A DNA stretch of 64,000 bases, from positions 186,001-250,000 of the forward strand of contig JADZAS010000011.1 of the NCBI GenBank assembly GCA_020852515.1, in the 5' to 3' direction. Shown here piece after piece: positions 26,447-34,876 of this stretch. Source of the DNA: Phycisphaerales bacterium (GTDB lineage: Bacteria; Planctomycetota; Phycisphaerae; Phycisphaerales; UBA5793). Numbering within the stretch: position 1 is the first letter of the stretch; every line of letters begins with the position of its first letter. The notes beneath the pieces are model-generated. The model searched no databases and was not told the DNA's origin. It saw nothing but the letters and a program-made list of their open reading frames with translations. The position numbers were made by a program, and so were the translations under genes.

Positions 26447-27733
26447 TCATGGGCCGGTATCGACGCCCACTACGCCCGAATTCGCATTGACCGAGGACGG
26501 CCCGCGGGCGGTCTGGATGGCCCGATCGGGGCCGATCGCCCAGATGTTGTTGACTCCCGACCGGTTCGAGACGAACAGGATGCGGCCATCGGGGCTCCAG
26601 GTGGGCTCGATGTTGGCGTACTCGCCGTTGGTCAGATTCACGCGACTGGAGCCGTCGAGATTGACGACCCAGATGTCCGCCCAGGCGCCGGTGTGCGCTG
26701 CATTCCCGCCCGGCTGGCCCGGCTCGGTGATCGTCGTGAAGGTGAGCATCTTGCCGTCGGGGCTCCAGGACGGGTTGATCGCCGCCGCGTTGGCCGCGCT
26801 GACGATCTCAGTGGGCCGCGTGCCCTCGCCGTCGACGAACTCGATCGTCCAGATGCCAAAAAGACGGCTGCCTCGCTCGCGCGGACTCTGGAACGCGATC
26901 AGATTCGACGCGGGATCGGGATTCCATTCCGGGCACAGGCCGTAGCCGATGAAGCGGCGCGAGTTGAAGTTGCCCGCCTCGGTCACCCACATCTCCCACC
27001 GGCCCGACTGATCGCCCAGGCGCGAGTAGACGAGGTACTTGCCGTCCGGCGACCAGGAGGGATGAATCTCGTGCGCGGCGTCGCTGGTCACGCGGACCGC
27101 CTGCCCGCCGTTGGCCGCGTCGATGAGGTAAATGTCATAGTTTCCCGAGCGGTTCGAGCAAAAGGCGATCTGAGAATTGTCCGGACTGAAGCGCGGCATG
27201 CGATCGCTCGCGGGATCATCGGTGAGCCGGCGCATGGTCAGACCGGAGACGCTCTTGACGAAGATGTCGGGCGAGCGGCTGTGCTGCGTGCTTGAGTAGG
27301 CGACGTACTCGCCTGTCTTATCCACGTCGGGTTCCGCGTCGCGGCCTTCGGTGGCGAAGGTCACCTGCGCAATGTTCTCGACCGCGGCGGTCTGCGTCGA
27401 GCGGCCCCCGTAGCCGTCGATCTCGCCGTAGAGCCCCAGCCAGGGATCGAAGTCCGTCAGACCTGAATCGGTCCGGAACGGAACGGGCGGATTCGTGGGC
27501 GAGTCGCTCGTCGGCGCCAGCGCCTCGTCGAGGCTGAGATAGCCGCTCTCCCCCGCGCCGCCATCCATCGAGCCGGTTGCGGATGGTCCCGCAGTGTCGG
27601 CCAGTTGTGCCGCAGGCTCCGGGCCGGTGGGCTGGGTCTGGGCGTGCTCCGCCGGAGTCGAGGCGCAGCCAGAAACCGCCAGTGCGAAGGCGGCAACAAG
27701 GCAGTTTTGCGAGAGCAGATAGCGCTTCATCAT
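26447..27733 (-). CDS. TolB-like PD40 beta-propeller lipoprotein
   Basis: About 428 aa, with a lipoprotein signal (FALAVSGC at about residue 22) followed by about six PD40/WD40-like blades. Repeated units include RMPRFSPDNSQIAFCSNRSG, IHPSWSPDGKYLVYSR, INPSWSPDGKMLTFTT and IEPTWSPDGRILFVSNRSG. TolB-type propellers act in the periplasm, but the lipid anchor and the lack of a typical TolB N-terminal domain make a true TolB assignment doubtful. The ATG at 27733 (second of two tandem ATGs) follows GGGA. A putative partner lipoprotein lies downstream. Confidence 0.8.
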   Translation of the reverse strand: MMKRYLLSQNCLVAAFALAVSGCASTPAEHAQTQPTGPEPAAQLADTAGPSATGSMDGGAGESGYLSLDEALAPTSDSPTNPPVPFRTDSGLTDFDPWLGLYGEIDGYGGRSTQTAAVENIAQVTFATEGRDAEPDVDKTGEYVAYSSTQHSRSPDIFVKSVSGLTMRRLTDDPASDRMPRFSPDNSQIAFCSNRSGNYDIYLIDAANGGQAVRVTSDAAHEIHPSWSPDGKYLVYSRLGDQSGRWEMWVTEAGNFNSRRFIGYGLCPEWNPDPASNLIAFQSPRERGSRLFGIWTIEFVDGEGTRPTEIVSAANAAAINPSWSPDGKMLTFTTITEPGQPGGNAAHTGAWADIWVVNLDGSSRVNLTNGEYANIEPTWSPDGRILFVSNRSGVNNIWAIGPDRAIQTARGPSSVNANSGVVGVDTGP

Positions 27734-28313
27734 GTCAGATCCCGTTTCCATTGTGGACGACCGCCGGCGCTTCGCGCGCCCGCCATCCGTCTGGCCTTTA
27801 TCGGACGACTTTCTGAATGGGCTTCATCGATTGCCACAGGGCGGCTGATGGGTTATCGACCAGAACGCCGCGGCAGGTGAGGCAGGAATCGTGATCGACT
27901 GGCGGTTTCGTGCGACGGCCGGAGCGGTTCGCCGCAAAAACGCAGGAAGGCCGGCACTCCCCTTCTGGATGCCGGCCCTCTCCTGCCCCGATGCGAGATC
28001 GGGAATGGTCGGATGCAAATCCTCGCCCAAGCGCCTCCGGCTCCGTAGAACCGGAGCCCACGATCTGCGGTCGTGAATCTGCCGCCGCGAGTTGTCTTCA
28101 TTCTTCGCAAGCCGCTGATCGCGAGCCTGAATCTGCCGCTGACTCGAGCCCGAGCCACCCACCGCAGACGGTCGCGAGAGGATCCTTGCCTCTCGGCTTG
28201 AAGGGGCGACGTGGCCCCGAACGCGATTAGTCTACCCCACTCCGGCCCGTTCGCCAGCGAAAGTCCCCGAAAGCGGCAAAACTTGCCGATTTCGAACAGA
28301 ACTTTCCGCCCGT
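27734..28313. other. Intergenic region, 580 bp, no supported gene
   Basis: Separates the TolB-like gene from the response regulator, both on the minus strand. Only weak frames are present. Several GC-rich hairpins occur on the minus strand: near 28168-28190, near 28031-28052, and a terminator-like one at 27949-27977. The region could be an untranslated leader, a small RNA or spacer. Nothing recognisable is seen. Confidence 0.5.
27936..27977 (-). terminator. Possible terminator within the 580-bp gap
   Basis: An 8-bp perfect stem (GGCCGGCA, 27949-27956, with TGCCGGCC, 27970-27977). On the minus strand, five T follow eight bases after the stem (27936-27940). The T-run is distant, so termination may be weak. 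Confidence 0.35.
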
Positions 28314-28937
28314 TCAGGGGCTGGTCTGGGCCCCGCTGACGAACAGTTCGGCGTTTTCGAGAATGCTGCTCGCCACGTCGGCGAGGGTGCGGCGGTTGTC
28401 GCGCGCCTGCTTCTGCAGCCGCTTCATGGCCGTCTCTTCGTTGATCTGCAGGCGCTCGACGAGGATCCACTTGGCTCGCTCGATGATCTTGCGGTCTTCG
28501 AGGCGCTTGCTGAGTTGAGCGATCTCGTCTTTGGCGGTGCGGCTCTCGAGGAACCGCGCCCACGCGATGGTCATCGCCGCTTCGAGATCATCGCGCGTCA
28601 CCGGCTTGAGCAGGTAGCCGAACACGCCCACGTCGGCCCCGGTGCGGAGGTACTGCGAGTCGGAGAAGGCGCTGACGATGACGACGGGTATGCCCATCTC
28701 GCCGTAGATGACTTTCGCCGCTTCCAGGCCGTTCATCTTGGGCATCTGGATGTCGAGCAGGACGAGATCGGGCCGGTCGTTGCGACAAGCCTGCACGGCT
28801 TCTTCGCCGTTCTTGCAGCTTGCGGTTACGGTGTAGTTCAGATCGCTCAGGCTCCGCGTCAACCCCTCGACGACGAGGTGCTCGTCGTCGGCGATGAGGA
28901 TGCGGCGAAGGCGAGGCGCGCCGTTAGATGATCCCAT
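28314..28937 (-). CDS. ANTAR-domain response regulator
   Basis: A 207-aa two-domain regulator. The receiver domain has the acidic pair in ILIADDEH (residues 17-18), the phosphoacceptor Asp62 in LVLLDIQMP and the conserved Lys111 in GYLLKPVT. The C-terminal ANTAR domain (about residues 145-200, ERAKWILVERLQINEETAMK) binds tandem RNA hairpins in other members and prevents transcription termination. The ATG at 28937 follows CGGAG. No histidine kinase is next to it, so its partner is elsewhere. Structured RNA targets nearby are not proven. Confidence 0.9.
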   Translation of the reverse strand: MGSSNGAPRLRRILIADDEHLVVEGLTRSLSDLNYTVTASCKNGEEAVQACRNDRPDLVLLDIQMPKMNGLEAAKVIYGEMGIPVVIVSAFSDSQYLRTGADVGVFGYLLKPVTRDDLEAAMTIAWARFLESRTAKDEIAQLSKRLEDRKIIERAKWILVERLQINEETAMKRLQKQARDNRRTLADVASSILENAELFVSGAQTSP

Positions 28938-29199
28938 TCGATGCCACTCCGAAATCAAAAGCCCGTTACCAGCGCGCCTGACGACTGCAGTCGCCCGGAG
29001 GCGCCTGCGGCCGGTGGCGGCTGCCACACTCCCGATTCGAAATCACACGCGCCTTCGTGGTCAGTCGCCGCCGAGGAATCGACCGGCGCTGACGGCTCTC
29101 AATGCGACAGCAGTGTACCATGCCGCCGCACCGGATGCAACGCGCAAACGCAATCCCAACAAAGGATTTCTGCAGATCGCGGAAGCTGCGCAAAGCGGA

Positions 29200-30378
29200 T
29201 CAGTCGAGCCAGTCTTCTGCTTTGAGGCGGTCGGGTACGTACACCTCGGTCACGTAGGAGATGTCCTTGGTGATGAGCGACTCGACTTCCATCTTGAAGC
29301 CGTTGCGCAGCAGAGCCTGAATCTCCTTTTGCCACGGCTTCTTTTCGGCGAACCATGGGTATTCGGCGATCTGCTTGGCTCGCGTCCGGTCGCGGTCCGT
29401 CAGGGCGATCTGGACGTCGTCGCTCAACTTATAGCGGTCGTAGTCCATCGCCCGGATGCCCAGGAATTTCGCATCGGGCACAGCCATGCGACCGGATTCG
29501 TACGCGAGCGAAATTGAGCCCTGCTTGATGACGCTGTAGATGTAATGCCCCCACGGATCGCAATCGAGCAGGCAGTAGATCGGCAGGCCGAGTTCGCTGC
29601 TCAGGCGCTGGAGCAGGCGCCGCACACCGCGCGGCGGCTGGCCGTTGCCGTGCGTGAGGATGCAGTTGTGCTTCTTCCAGAACTTGTCCTCGTTGAAGCG
29701 CTGCCACACGGTGTTCTTTTCGACGTGGAGGACAAACTCAGCTTCACACTTCTTGAACTGGATCACGCGCGGCTCGGTGATGCTCGGGATGCCGTAGCCG
29801 CCCGACCCCATCCGCCGGCAGTCGATCTCGTCACCGTTGTCGATGAGCGTGATGTTGCCGACCATGTCGCCGCGCTTGTCGGCGTAGACGTGCAACTCTT
29901 CGCGCAACGATTCGAGCGTGACTTCAAGATCTTCGAGGATCGAATCGGATTCGCTCTGGTCTTCGAAGGTCTTCTCCTTGGTGCCTTCGATGGTGTGCAG
30001 GCCGGCGTAGAACATGCCGCGGAGGCTGGAGGTCTTTTCGCGCTGGATGAGATCCTTGCAGCCCTTGGCCAGCAGCATGGTCTGCATGAACTTCTTGGCC
30101 TGGCCGAGGTTGAAGAGGTTGCGCCGCTGGCTGGCGCTGCCCATTTCGAGGATGCGCTTTGACTTGTTGTAGCTCGTGTTGCTCAGGCTGCGCGTGGGGA
30201 TGTCCACAAATGGATCGCGCCCGGCCAGCGAGGTCTTGACGACCGCGCCGGCGACCTCGTTGATGCGATTGAGCGTCGCGGCTGATTTGGCGGCGTCGGT
30301 GCGCGAGGAACCGGCGGATCGCTTGGGCGTGCGCGGGGCCTTTGCAGCCGCAGTTCGTTTCGTAGTCTTCTTGGCCAT
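29200..30378 (-). CDS. top6A: Topoisomerase VI subunit A (Spo11/TOP6A homologue)
   Basis: DNA-cleaving subunit of type IIB topoisomerase VI, 392 aa. A lysine/alanine-rich basic tail (residues 1-35) precedes the 5Y-CAP domain. The catalytic tyrosine is probably Tyr124, in SSLRGMFYAGLHT. The TOPRIM domain shows the glutamate in EFVLHVEKNTVW and the DxD in YCLLDCDPWGHYIYS. GGAGGTG six bases upstream fixes the ATG at 30378. Topoisomerase VI is chiefly archaeal and plant, and is rare in bacteria. Its partner subunit B lies 2.3 kb upstream on the same strand, so the enzyme is probably complete. Confidence 0.92.
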   Translation of the reverse strand: MAKKTTKRTAAAKAPRTPKRSAGSSRTDAAKSAATLNRINEVAGAVVKTSLAGRDPFVDIPTRSLSNTSYNKSKRILEMGSASQRRNLFNLGQAKKFMQTMLLAKGCKDLIQREKTSSLRGMFYAGLHTIEGTKEKTFEDQSESDSILEDLEVTLESLREELHVYADKRGDMVGNITLIDNGDEIDCRRMGSGGYGIPSITEPRVIQFKKCEAEFVLHVEKNTVWQRFNEDKFWKKHNCILTHGNGQPPRGVRRLLQRLSSELGLPIYCLLDCDPWGHYIYSVIKQGSISLAYESGRMAVPDAKFLGIRAMDYDRYKLSDDVQIALTDRDRTRAKQIAEYPWFAEKKPWQKEIQALLRNGFKMEVESLITKDISYVTEVYVPDRLKAEDWLD

Positions 30379-30400
30379 GTGAACACCTCCGTGTGTCTTC

Positions 30401-30536
30401 TCAACATTCATCCTTGTCGCCATGGAGCAAGGTCCGCAACTGCCCCGCCAATTCCGGCACCCTCTCCGTGAGCACGAACCACACGATTCAGGAAGTTGCA
30501 CGAGTCGAGCGCATCTTCGAGATACTTTTCAGGATC
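30401..30536 (-). pseudogene. Remnant of a HEPN-domain toxin gene
   Basis: Directly after the MNT gene, one frame reads DPEKYLEDALDSCNFLNRVV, which looks like the N-terminal helix of a HEPN (DUF86) protein. A second frame then reads LTERVPELAGQLRTLLHGDK and ends at 30401, like a HEPN C-terminal helix. The centre, with the RxxxxH RNase motif, is absent. This fits an internal deletion with frameshift of a HEPN toxin once paired with the MNT antitoxin. An intact pair is present at 39101-39752. The reading is by eye on short segments, so it is tentative. Confidence 0.5.
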
Positions 30537-30843
30537 ATGCGGCAAAGAGCAGCGTCCGACTCTCCTCCATCCGGCGCTTCATCGCTGCGTTTCGGACGGT
30601 CTGCGGCTCGACGAAGTCGATCGGTCGCTCAAACAGTCGCCCAAGGGCTTCGAGCAATCCGAAATAGCTCTCATAGTGGGTTCGCGGAACTGACGGATGG
30701 AACTCGACAAGAAAGTCGATATCGCTGCGCTGCGCATCGAATTCGGATCCAGTCGCCGAGCCAAAAACTTCGAGCCGGCGCACGCCAAAGCGGCGGGACA
30801 ATTCCGCCAACTCGCCGCGATGCTGTAGCAACTGCTCTTTCAT
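30535..30843 (-). CDS. MNT-type nucleotidyltransferase (antitoxin-like), partner lost
   Basis: A minimal nucleotidyltransferase of 102 aa, related to MntA/MloA antitoxins. The motif VFGSATGSEFDAQRSDIDFL has the GS and DxD residues for Mg-ATP, so it may be active. In intact systems this protein adds AMP to the HEPN toxin. Here the downstream HEPN gene seems decayed to a remnant. The ATG at 30843 is preferred; no strong ribosome binding site is seen. The gene sits between the symporter and topoisomerase VI A, which suggests a past insertion. Confidence 0.82.
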   Translation of the reverse strand: MKEQLLQHRGELAELSRRFGVRRLEVFGSATGSEFDAQRSDIDFLVEFHPSVPRTHYESYFGLLEALGRLFERPIDFVEPQTVRNAAMKRRMEESRTLLFAA

Positions 30844-30948
30844 GCCTGCTCCCGATGATAGCCGGCGCCCCGTCTTCGCGTGATCGCCGCGCCCGCTGGT
30901 TGAATCGCCCTTCCAGGGCCCCATCGCGCGCGGCCCACACGCGCTGCA

Positions 30949-31074
30949 TCAGTCGCCCGTCGCGTCCTTGCCTTTCGGCAGGATGCGCTTCAGGTCCACG
31001 AGAAACCACACGAACACCGCCGCGGCGCCCGGGCCGAGGATGATGACCGAAAGCCACGTCGCCCACTGCATCAT
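30949..31074 (-). CDS. Small symporter-associated membrane protein, 41 aa
   Basis: A 41-residue protein with one transmembrane helix (TWLSVIILGPGAAAVFVWFL), ending in a basic/polar tail (KRILPKGKDATGD). Its ATG overlaps the symporter stop codon by four bases (ATGA), a typical translational coupling. Very small single-helix partners of SSS-family transporters are known in other bacteria. The function here is inferred from position and topology only. It is easily missed because of its size. Confidence 0.7.
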   Translation of the reverse strand: MMQWATWLSVIILGPGAAAVFVWFLVDLKRILPKGKDATGD

Positions 31075-32519
31075 GGCTCCTTCCTCCCCAGCACGTGGCC
31101 CACGCCAAAACCCGCCGCCGAGACCGGCAGAGCGAAGAGCACGGCGTACTCGCGCCAGGCGTCGAAGCCGGCCACGGTCCAGAACACGGATTCGTACTCT
31201 TCGTCGTACTGCCCGTAGATCGCCACGACCGTGTGGTACGCCGCGTAGACGACCAGCCCGCTGCACGTGCTCAGCCACCCGGCCAGGCGCGGCGGCCGGC
31301 CGAAGATCGCGCCAAGAGCCGGCACGAGCACCACCGACGCGAGCGCGCCGCTCATGAACACCCACGCGTCGGTGATGCGCTCAAAGAGCAGCGACATCCA
31401 CGAGGCCAGCAGCAGCACGGCGAAGATGCCGATGCGCGTGAGCAGGATGAGCTGCCTGTCCGTAAGCGGCTTGCGGCGCAGCGGGCGATAGATGTCGTAC
31501 ACGAGATTTCCGCTGGCCAGCAGCGAGTAGGTATCGGTGCTCGACATCGCCGCGGCGAGCACGCCGCCGAGAAACAGGCCGCGCAGGCCGATGGGCAGCG
31601 TCTGCATGCACACGGCCATCAGCGCCTTCTTGCCTTCAAGATCCTCGGCCAGCATTCCCTTCTCCACCGCCACGCGGGCGATCATGCCCACGACGGTGAC
31701 GCCCCAGTCGTAGGCCGCCCAGAGCGCGATTCCGATGAGCATCGCGTAGATGATCGACCTGCTGTCTTTGGCTGCGAAGATGCGCTGGTAGAACGCCGGC
31801 TCGACGAAGATCGTCAGCGCCCCCACCGACCACGCGAGGATGATGCCCCAGCGCAGGCCGCCGGTAGCCGTCATGTGCTCGGCGGGCAGCACATCAAAGG
31901 ATTCAAACCCGCCGACCCACTTGAGCGCGATGGGGATCGCAATCGCCAGGGCCACGCACATGAGAACGAACTGGATCGTGTCGGAGATAGCGTCGGCCCA
32001 CAGGCCGCCCATCGCGGTGTAGGCGGCGCAGATGCCCATGGAGACCAGCAGCGCCTCGGCCTTGTTCCAGCCGAGCATGGTGAACATGATCGTCATGCCG
32101 GCCAGGGCGGTGATCGGCAGGCTGTAGATGAAGCACGCGGCGGCGCCGGCGATGCGCGTCGCCTTGCCGTAGCGCTGCTCGAGCAGGTCCGGCAGGGTGA
32201 TGCAGTCAAACTTCTTGAGGCGCGGCGCCAGCAGCAAAGCGCCGATGATGATGCACAGGTAATACGGTCGGCTGAGCCAGAACCACGACACGAGGCCGTA
32301 GTAGTACCCCTGCTCGCTCACGGCAAAAGTGACGTCGAGTTCGTAGTACGTGCTCACCAGCGTGCACACGAGCAGCGGCGTGGTGAGCATGCCGTCGGCG
32401 AGGAAATACTGCTTGAAGCCGGAGATGCGGGTGAGGAGAAACCCGCCGATGGCCATCATGCCCAGCATGTAGACCACGAGGATGGACCAGTCGATGGCGT
32501 GCAGGTGCTGGTCGATCAA
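31071..32519 (-). CDS. Sodium:solute symporter (SSS/SLC5 family)
   Basis: A transporter of 482 aa with about 13 predicted helices, importing an unknown organic solute with sodium. Family features include MLGMMAIGGFLLTRISGFKQ with the adjacent YFLADG near residue 40, TLPDLLEQRYG, TAMGGLWADAISDTIQF and the Na-site-rich LAAAMSSTDTYSLLASGNLV. The start appears to be TTG at 32519, as no ATG fits the N-terminal helix; no good ribosome binding site is seen. A 41-aa membrane partner overlaps its stop. The gene lies between the two topoisomerase VI genes on the same strand. Confidence 0.88.
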   Translation of the reverse strand: MIDQHLHAIDWSILVVYMLGMMAIGGFLLTRISGFKQYFLADGMLTTPLLVCTLVSTYYELDVTFAVSEQGYYYGLVSWFWLSRPYYLCIIIGALLLAPRLKKFDCITLPDLLEQRYGKATRIAGAAACFIYSLPITALAGMTIMFTMLGWNKAEALLVSMGICAAYTAMGGLWADAISDTIQFVLMCVALAIAIPIALKWVGGFESFDVLPAEHMTATGGLRWGIILAWSVGALTIFVEPAFYQRIFAAKDSRSIIYAMLIGIALWAAYDWGVTVVGMIARVAVEKGMLAEDLEGKKALMAVCMQTLPIGLRGLFLGGVLAAAMSSTDTYSLLASGNLVYDIYRPLRRKPLTDRQLILLTRIGIFAVLLLASWMSLLFERITDAWVFMSGALASVVLVPALGAIFGRPPRLAGWLSTCSGLVVYAAYHTVVAIYGQYDEEYESVFWTVAGFDAWREYAVLFALPVSAAGFGVGHVLGRKEP

Positions 32520-32719
32520 GGTGCGGATTGTATCGGCAGCCGCAGTGCGAAAGCGACGCGGGCCGCGTCATGACCAACCAAAAGCACGAGCGCGGACAAA
32601 TGCACCACGTTCGGCGCAGCGTCATGGCGCACCAGCGGCTGGATCGCCCTTTCAGGGCTTTGCTGCGCACCGCCCGATCTGTTCCCGAGGCGGCGCCCCG
32701 GGCTGTCGTCCCAGCCGGC

Positions 32720-34648
32720 TTACTTCTTCTTCGTCTTACGTTTCGATCGACGTTTCTTGCCGTTTGACTCCGCGTCCTGGCCCGGCTGTTCCTCGCCGAA
32801 GAGGTCGCCATCGGCGCTGCCCTCCTCTTCCGCGGCCAGGTTGATCGGCGCCCGGCGGTCTTCGCAGATGATCACGCCGTCGTCTTCGGCCAGACGCCCG
32901 CCGTCATCGACCACGTTGCCCGAATCGTCGAGCACGTAATCCGCCTCGGCCGTGCGGCGCTGGGCCTGCTTCATCAGGGCGTCGTAGAGCGCCTGGCCAT
33001 CGGCGCCGGTGATCGATTCGCAGGCGCGGCTGATCTCGCCGATGTAGCGCAGAAACGCGCCGCGGCGCTCGCCTTCGCGGCGCATCTTGCGCCGGCGATT
33101 GAGATACGTCTGCAGCTTGCGGCCGCACTCCTGCAAAGCGAGGCGCATCTCCTTGCGGATCTCGTCGTAGTCGGCGATCGCCTCTTTGCTCTCGCTCGTG
33201 AAGGGCACCCACACCGAAGCCATGTGGATCATCACGACCAGCGGGCCGACCGGCAGCGAGTTGCGCGGCTGGGTCATGCCGTAGTTGCGCCAGTTCGTCT
33301 CCACCGCCGCCTTGAACGACGAGCAGGACGACTGCTGGTAGAGCAGCGGCACGCGATTGGCAAAGCGAATGACGCGCGCCTGGTCTTCGGCGGGCAGGTC
33401 GCCGCCGTAGGCCAGGGCCGCTTCGATGACAAACGGCCGGCCGCGATAGACCGCCGCTGGCCGCGTGCTCGCTGAGTAGAACTCCGCCTTCACTTCCTTG
33501 AGCAGGCCCGCGAGCAGCGTGCGCGTGCCGATGGGCTGCACACAGTTGGTCGGCGGGGCCATGATCTTCACATCCTGGATCGCCTTGTAGAGGCGCTCGG
33601 CGTCGCTGTGCCCGACCTGCTTGATCCACGTGCGATCGGTCAGGCCGGCCTTGGCGCAGATCTCCTTGGCCACGCTCGGCCCGACGCGGCAGAACTCGTT
33701 CTTGAAGAACGCGCCCAGTTGCGTCGTCTCAGTGCGCTCGAGCATCTGGATCAGCGTGCCCAGTTCGATGCCCTTGGGGTGCGGCTTGATCTCTTCCGTC
33801 TCGGGCGGCAGTTCATCGACCGTCCGCGCATACTCGACGCGCTCGTTGGTCGGCAGCACGTAGGTGATCCGCGCGTGCGGATTGGCGATCGCCGTCTGCT
33901 CGAGGTATTCGTCGATGCTCTGGCGGCCCTTGAGGTACTTGCCTTCGAGTTCGATGGTCACCTGCGTGCCGTGACCTTCCGCGAAGAGCTGATCATCTTC
34001 GGGGTGTTCGGTTTCGCTGACGACGTCGGCCTTGTTCTTGCTCGTATCCATCTTGAGCACGACTTCGTGGGCCGGCTTGTTCTTCTTCGTCTTGGAGATG
34101 ATGAGCACGGGTTTGCCCGTGGTCATGAGGCCGTACATGCCGGCGGCGGAGATGCCGATGCCCTGCTGACCGCGGCTCATTTTGAGGCGGTGGAACTTCG
34201 AGCCGTAGAGCAGTTTGCCGAAGATGTTGTCGATCTGCTTGCGGATGATGCCCGGCCCGTTGTCGCGGATGGTCACCTTGAAGCGGTTCTCATCGACCTG
34301 GAGCAGTTCGACGTGGATGTCGGGCAGGATGCCGGCCTCTTCGCATGCGTCGAGCGAATTGTCCACGGCCTCTTTGACGGTGGTGAGCAGGGCCTTGCGC
34401 GGGTTGTCGAAACCGAGCAGGTGGCGGTTCTTGGCGAAGAACTCGGAGACGGAGATCTCGCGCTGGCTCGCGGCCATGGATTCGGCCGTGGCGCGGGTGC
34501 GGGTTTTCTCCTTGCGGCCGGATCTGGCCGGCGCGGCGTCGGCGCTGCTCGCATCAGAGTCGCCGGCCAGTCGCAGTCGCGGCGGCTTCTTGTTCTTTTT
34601 TGATGGCATGTCGGGATCGATCGGGGCGGGAGCGAACAGGGAAGTCAT
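32720..34648 (-). CDS. top6B: Topoisomerase VI subunit B (GHKL ATPase)
   Basis: ATP-operated clamp subunit of topoisomerase VI, 642 aa. The Bergerat ATP fold shows the N box [15 protein letters not shown] (around residue 95), then RDNGPGI, then [16 protein letters not shown]. The H2TH and transducer domains follow, with NRVPLLYQQ typical of the transducer. Both termini are charged and repetitive; the C-terminal 60 residues are acidic and end in [12 protein letters not shown], beyond the normal length of about 530. GGAGGG lies eight bases before the ATG. It pairs with subunit A at 29200-30378. Confidence 0.92.
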   Translation of the reverse strand: MTSLFAPAPIDPDMPSKKNKKPPRLRLAGDSDASSADAAPARSGRKEKTRTRATAESMAASQREISVSEFFAKNRHLLGFDNPRKALLTTVKEAVDNSLDACEEAGILPDIHVELLQVDENRFKVTIRDNGPGIIRKQIDNIFGKLLYGSKFHRLKMSRGQQGIGISAAGMYGLMTTGKPVLIISKTKKNKPAHEVVLKMDTSKNKADVVSETEHPEDDQLFAEGHGTQVTIELEGKYLKGRQSIDEYLEQTAIANPHARITYVLPTNERVEYARTVDELPPETEEIKPHPKGIELGTLIQMLERTETTQLGAFFKNEFCRVGPSVAKEICAKAGLTDRTWIKQVGHSDAERLYKAIQDVKIMAPPTNCVQPIGTRTLLAGLLKEVKAEFYSASTRPAAVYRGRPFVIEAALAYGGDLPAEDQARVIRFANRVPLLYQQSSCSSFKAAVETNWRNYGMTQPRNSLPVGPLVVMIHMASVWVPFTSESKEAIADYDEIRKEMRLALQECGRKLQTYLNRRRKMRREGERRGAFLRYIGEISRACESITGADGQALYDALMKQAQRRTAEADYVLDDSGNVVDDGGRLAEDDGVIICEDRRAPINLAAEEEGSADGDLFGEEQPGQDAESNGKKRRSKRKTKKK

Positions 34649-34876
34649 GAACCAAGCCCTCCGTGGCTCGAACTGGCGTGCCGTTTCTCTTCGGCATTGA
34701 ATGGGCGTTGCCGTCAGCGGTCCAGTGGTCCGGGTGGCGAGGCCCCCTGCTTCGGTGTTTTTCGCCGAGGTTGTTTCGCAGGGTCTTGCGGCCGGGCCCT
34801 CCGATCGGGTACTCTACCAGCACCGGCCGCATCGCGCATCGATGCGACGAAGCCACCAGCATGAAGGAGACTCACG

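Noticed and set aside
27853-28563. 236-residue minus-strand frame overlapping the ANTAR gene end
   Set aside because: It is a shifted frame of the regulator plus non-coding gap, with a repetitive, arginine-rich composition typical of GC-rich shadows.
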